Part shown: piece after piece, positions 61,811 through 64,000 of the stretch
How positions within the stretch are numbered: position 1 is the first letter of the stretch
Layout: every line of letters begins with the position of its first letter
NCBI RefSeq assembly: GCF_963678635.1
Contig: NC_087062.1
Location: 91,301,845 to 91,365,844 of the forward strand
Length of the DNA stretch: 64,000 nucleotides
Source of the DNA: Symsagittifera roscoffensis
Lineage: Eukaryota; Xenacoelomorpha; Acoela; Convolutidae
Direction of reading: 5' to 3'
Program-made: the position numbers and the translations under genes
Notes under the pieces: generated by a model
The model's database searches: none
Told to the model about the DNA's origin: nothing
Seen by the model: only the letters and a program-made list of their open reading frames with translations

Positions 61811-64000
61811 GTAAGTCTTTTTTTCTCTGAACTTTCATCAAGTCATTTCACTTGCAACCACAAGACTTCAGTTACTTGGACCGGTATGTATCTTTAAGTG
61901 TAACATTTGCACAATTATTACTAACCGTGTGTGATCAAAAGCAACAAATGTCGTAAAATAGTAAGCTGATATAACATAACGTTTTTATCTGAGAGACAAG
62001 GTGTTTTTTTTCAACATTTCTTAATTTAAAAAAAGTTAGAGTAATTGAAAAAATTTAATAATTTGCAGATCTTTAGTACAGCTAAATGGTTCACTAATTT
62101 TAGTCGGAAGGGTCTTTGAGATGAATAAATAGTTGTGTTGGTCGAGTCAAAGTGCGATAACAAACGAGAACTGATAAAATTTCTTTTATCGAACAATTCG
62201 GTTCTCCGATAAACATGACAAACATGTAGTTTCAAATTTGCAACGTTTTATAAGTAGAAACAAGACGAAAATTTGAAAATTTTTCTATGAAAATCATCCC
62301 CCCACACGCCATATAAAGTACAAAACAATAGATTTCTCTCCTTGTTACAAATTAATTATGGCAAATAAGCTTCCTTCAACCAATTTGGAACGATTTATAA
62401 GACGGATTAAATCTCCGCTTTCGATGTAATAGCGCGAATTATATCGCGCGTTAATTGTCCCAAATTGGTCAAAATGGCCAAAATGGCAATCGTTAAACCC
62501 TCATAACATTACGAAAAATGATCACAGGTGAAATATCTTTTCAAATTTAAGCTCAGGACAACAATACCTTTTGAATGATATAAAAAAATTCCGTCAAAAA
62601 TGGCTAGTTAAAAAGTCGAAATTTGTCTGAAGAAAAAAAACCCACCCCGAGCTCAAATATTCCGTTACTTTCGTATCGAAAGTCGGAACAATAACAAACT
62701 TATTAAGAAGAGTGATAATCTGGCCGAATCAAATTTAATCAACCATCATATCAAATGGGTCTAATATTCTCAAGATTTTTTTAAAGCATATTTCGTTGAA
62801 AATACAAGTGTTCATCAGTGAATTCAAAATTTAAAGCAAGTTCAGCTACCACACACACTCTTCATCAACGATGATTCAATGGAGCTCAACAGAAATTTCA
62901 ACAGGGAACTTGAAAAGAAAATGCAGACATCCTGAACAAAAAATCTGTACAAAAACTTAATAGTTTTTAAAATTCCAAATTTTTTTTTGAATAAAAACAT
63001 AAAAAATTAGTAAGCAAACTCAGATAATTTAGTTTCATACAAATATAAAAAGTTCCTTGCTTCTCAAGGATTTTTCTTTTCCGTTATTGTTTGTCTTCAT
63101 CTAAAACATAGAACATAACTTATTATGAAACTAATCACATATAAATCGAAAATATAAATTTTTCTTAAATTATCAACCCTGTAATTAAAAACCGTATCAA
63201 GGCCTATCGTTGTATAATTTAAACCAAAGTTTTTCTTTTAATCAGGAAAACATTAACGATCTGTTTACTCTTTATCTGACTGGTTGACGGCAAACAAGTT
63301 GAGTTAAAGAAATCAGAGAAATCATTCAAGTTAAAAATAAAAGCTCGTCTTCTCAAACGTATTCCAGACAGAACATTTTTTATTTATCTGGGAATTTTTT
63401 TGAATTTAAGTTTTGAAATTTGAGAAGCACATTAGCATTGTAGATCTTATATTAAATCATATGAATAAATAGGCATTATGTACCCTGAATGATATTGCTA
63501 CATTTTTTTGCAATCAAAAGTTAAATCTTTGAATCGATGCAGTAACCTAATATAACTTTGTGTATGCTTCAATCACTTTACTTTTACGCATTTATTTACT
63601 TTTTAAACAAAAAAGCAGTTCCTATTTTCCTAAAAAAAGATCCAAGAGAGTGTGACAGTTTTCATTTGAAGCTAACAACTTTCGGCAAAAACGAACATTA
63701 TTTATTTAAGCTTTTAAAACTATTAGTTCAAACCATAGCCAAATTGGATTGGAATGAACTTTATTATAACCTTGTTAAAATAATTTTTTTTGAAAAAAAG
63801 TAGAACATCAAAAAAGGGCTTATGAATATTTTGTTTTCTAGAATTGAAATGCAGAAAGTCTCAAAAAAGTTTCTGAAAATCCGAGTTATTAACTTGTTGC
63901 AATAGACTAGATTTGTGTCATAAGAGGTTCAAAGTTTGAAAGTATTTAATTTCAAATGTTGTACGCTATGTGAAGGATATTTTTATCTTTGAAATCGACA
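61811..64000 (+). other. Intron or downstream DNA of the FN3 gene
   Basis: Exon 9 ends in a good donor (ACC|GTAAGT), so this is probably intron 9. Apart from the family D MITE at 62296-62690 I see no further exon, RNA gene or clear repeat. Open frames here are AT-driven. Confidence 0.5.
62296..62690. mobile_element. MITE family D, ending GTCGGAACA
   Basis: CCCCACACGCCATATAAAGTAC, GATTAAATCTCCGC, ATATCGCGCGTTAATTGTCC, AAAAATGATCACAGGTGAAA, TAAGCTCAGGACAA, CCCACCCCGAGCTC and terminal GTCGGAACA (62682-62690). It is the closest relative of 22315-22657 and lies downstream of FN3 exon 9. Confidence 0.72.

Noticed and set aside
63558-63803. 81-codon open frame near the right edge
   Set aside because: Lys/Phe/Leu-rich, AT-driven, no homology signal, and it lies in the probable intron 9 of the FN3 gene.
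1-64000. CRISPR array, prokaryotic operons or ribosome binding sites
   Set aside because: The direct repeats are microsatellites or minisatellites without unique spacers, and the genes have spliceosomal introns.

Overview
The window looks like nuclear DNA of an invertebrate animal. It is AT-rich, has GT-AG introns of up to about 6 kb, carries animal-type genes (a Disabled-like PTB adaptor, a PDIA5-like ER oxidoreductase, an FN3-repeat secreted or surface protein) and is dense in MITEs and tRNA-derived SINEs. I cannot name the species or phylum from sequence alone.

Positions 1 to about 16000 are a GC-richer block that I read as one very large Ty3/gypsy-type LTR retrotransposon whose 5' end lies outside the window. 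Its pol is rearranged: a reverse transcriptase/RNase H segment is partly duplicated head to tail (offset 2138 bp), and both RT copies are broken. An intact 1261-codon frame follows (2812-6597), with the end of RNase H, a long acidic linker, a complete DD35E integrase and a C-terminal extension that ends in what I read as a TARG1/OARD1-like macrodomain. Downstream come two more very long frames. One (7092-12791, 1899 aa) has a coiled coil and two SGNH/GDSL-hydrolase-like domains. The next (12773-15928) overlaps it in another phase, has two in-frame stops and ends in a SUMO-interaction-like motif. A retroelement carrying a macrodomain and an esterase pair is the most unusual thing in the window.

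Positions 16000 to 19000 hold candidate LTR or 3' sequence, a MITE and a (TC)n microsatellite. The remaining 45 kb carries four genes, all on the + strand: (1) an F-box/UBC-fold fusion in four exons (19011-27464) whose E2 active-site cysteine position reads glycine; (2) a Disabled-like endocytic adaptor in three exons (28379-40569); (3) an intronless PDIA5-like protein with three CGHC thioredoxin domains (41536-43119); (4) at least nine exons of an FN3-repeat protein with a signal peptide (46423-61810, continuing past the window). All exon joins were read by eye; 12 of the 14 splice donors are phase 1 and every join keeps frame.

Introns and spacers are packed with repeats: Tc1/mariner-type foldback MITEs with TA target duplications, hAT-like MITEs with perfect 8-bp target duplications, at least two families with TGTTCCGAC/GTCGGAACA ends, a family with ends like AAAGAGTCAATGAACG, tRNA-derived SINEs, minisatellites and two strikingly clean hairpins. 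One hairpin holds a poly(A) hexamer in its loop just after the F-box/E2 gene.
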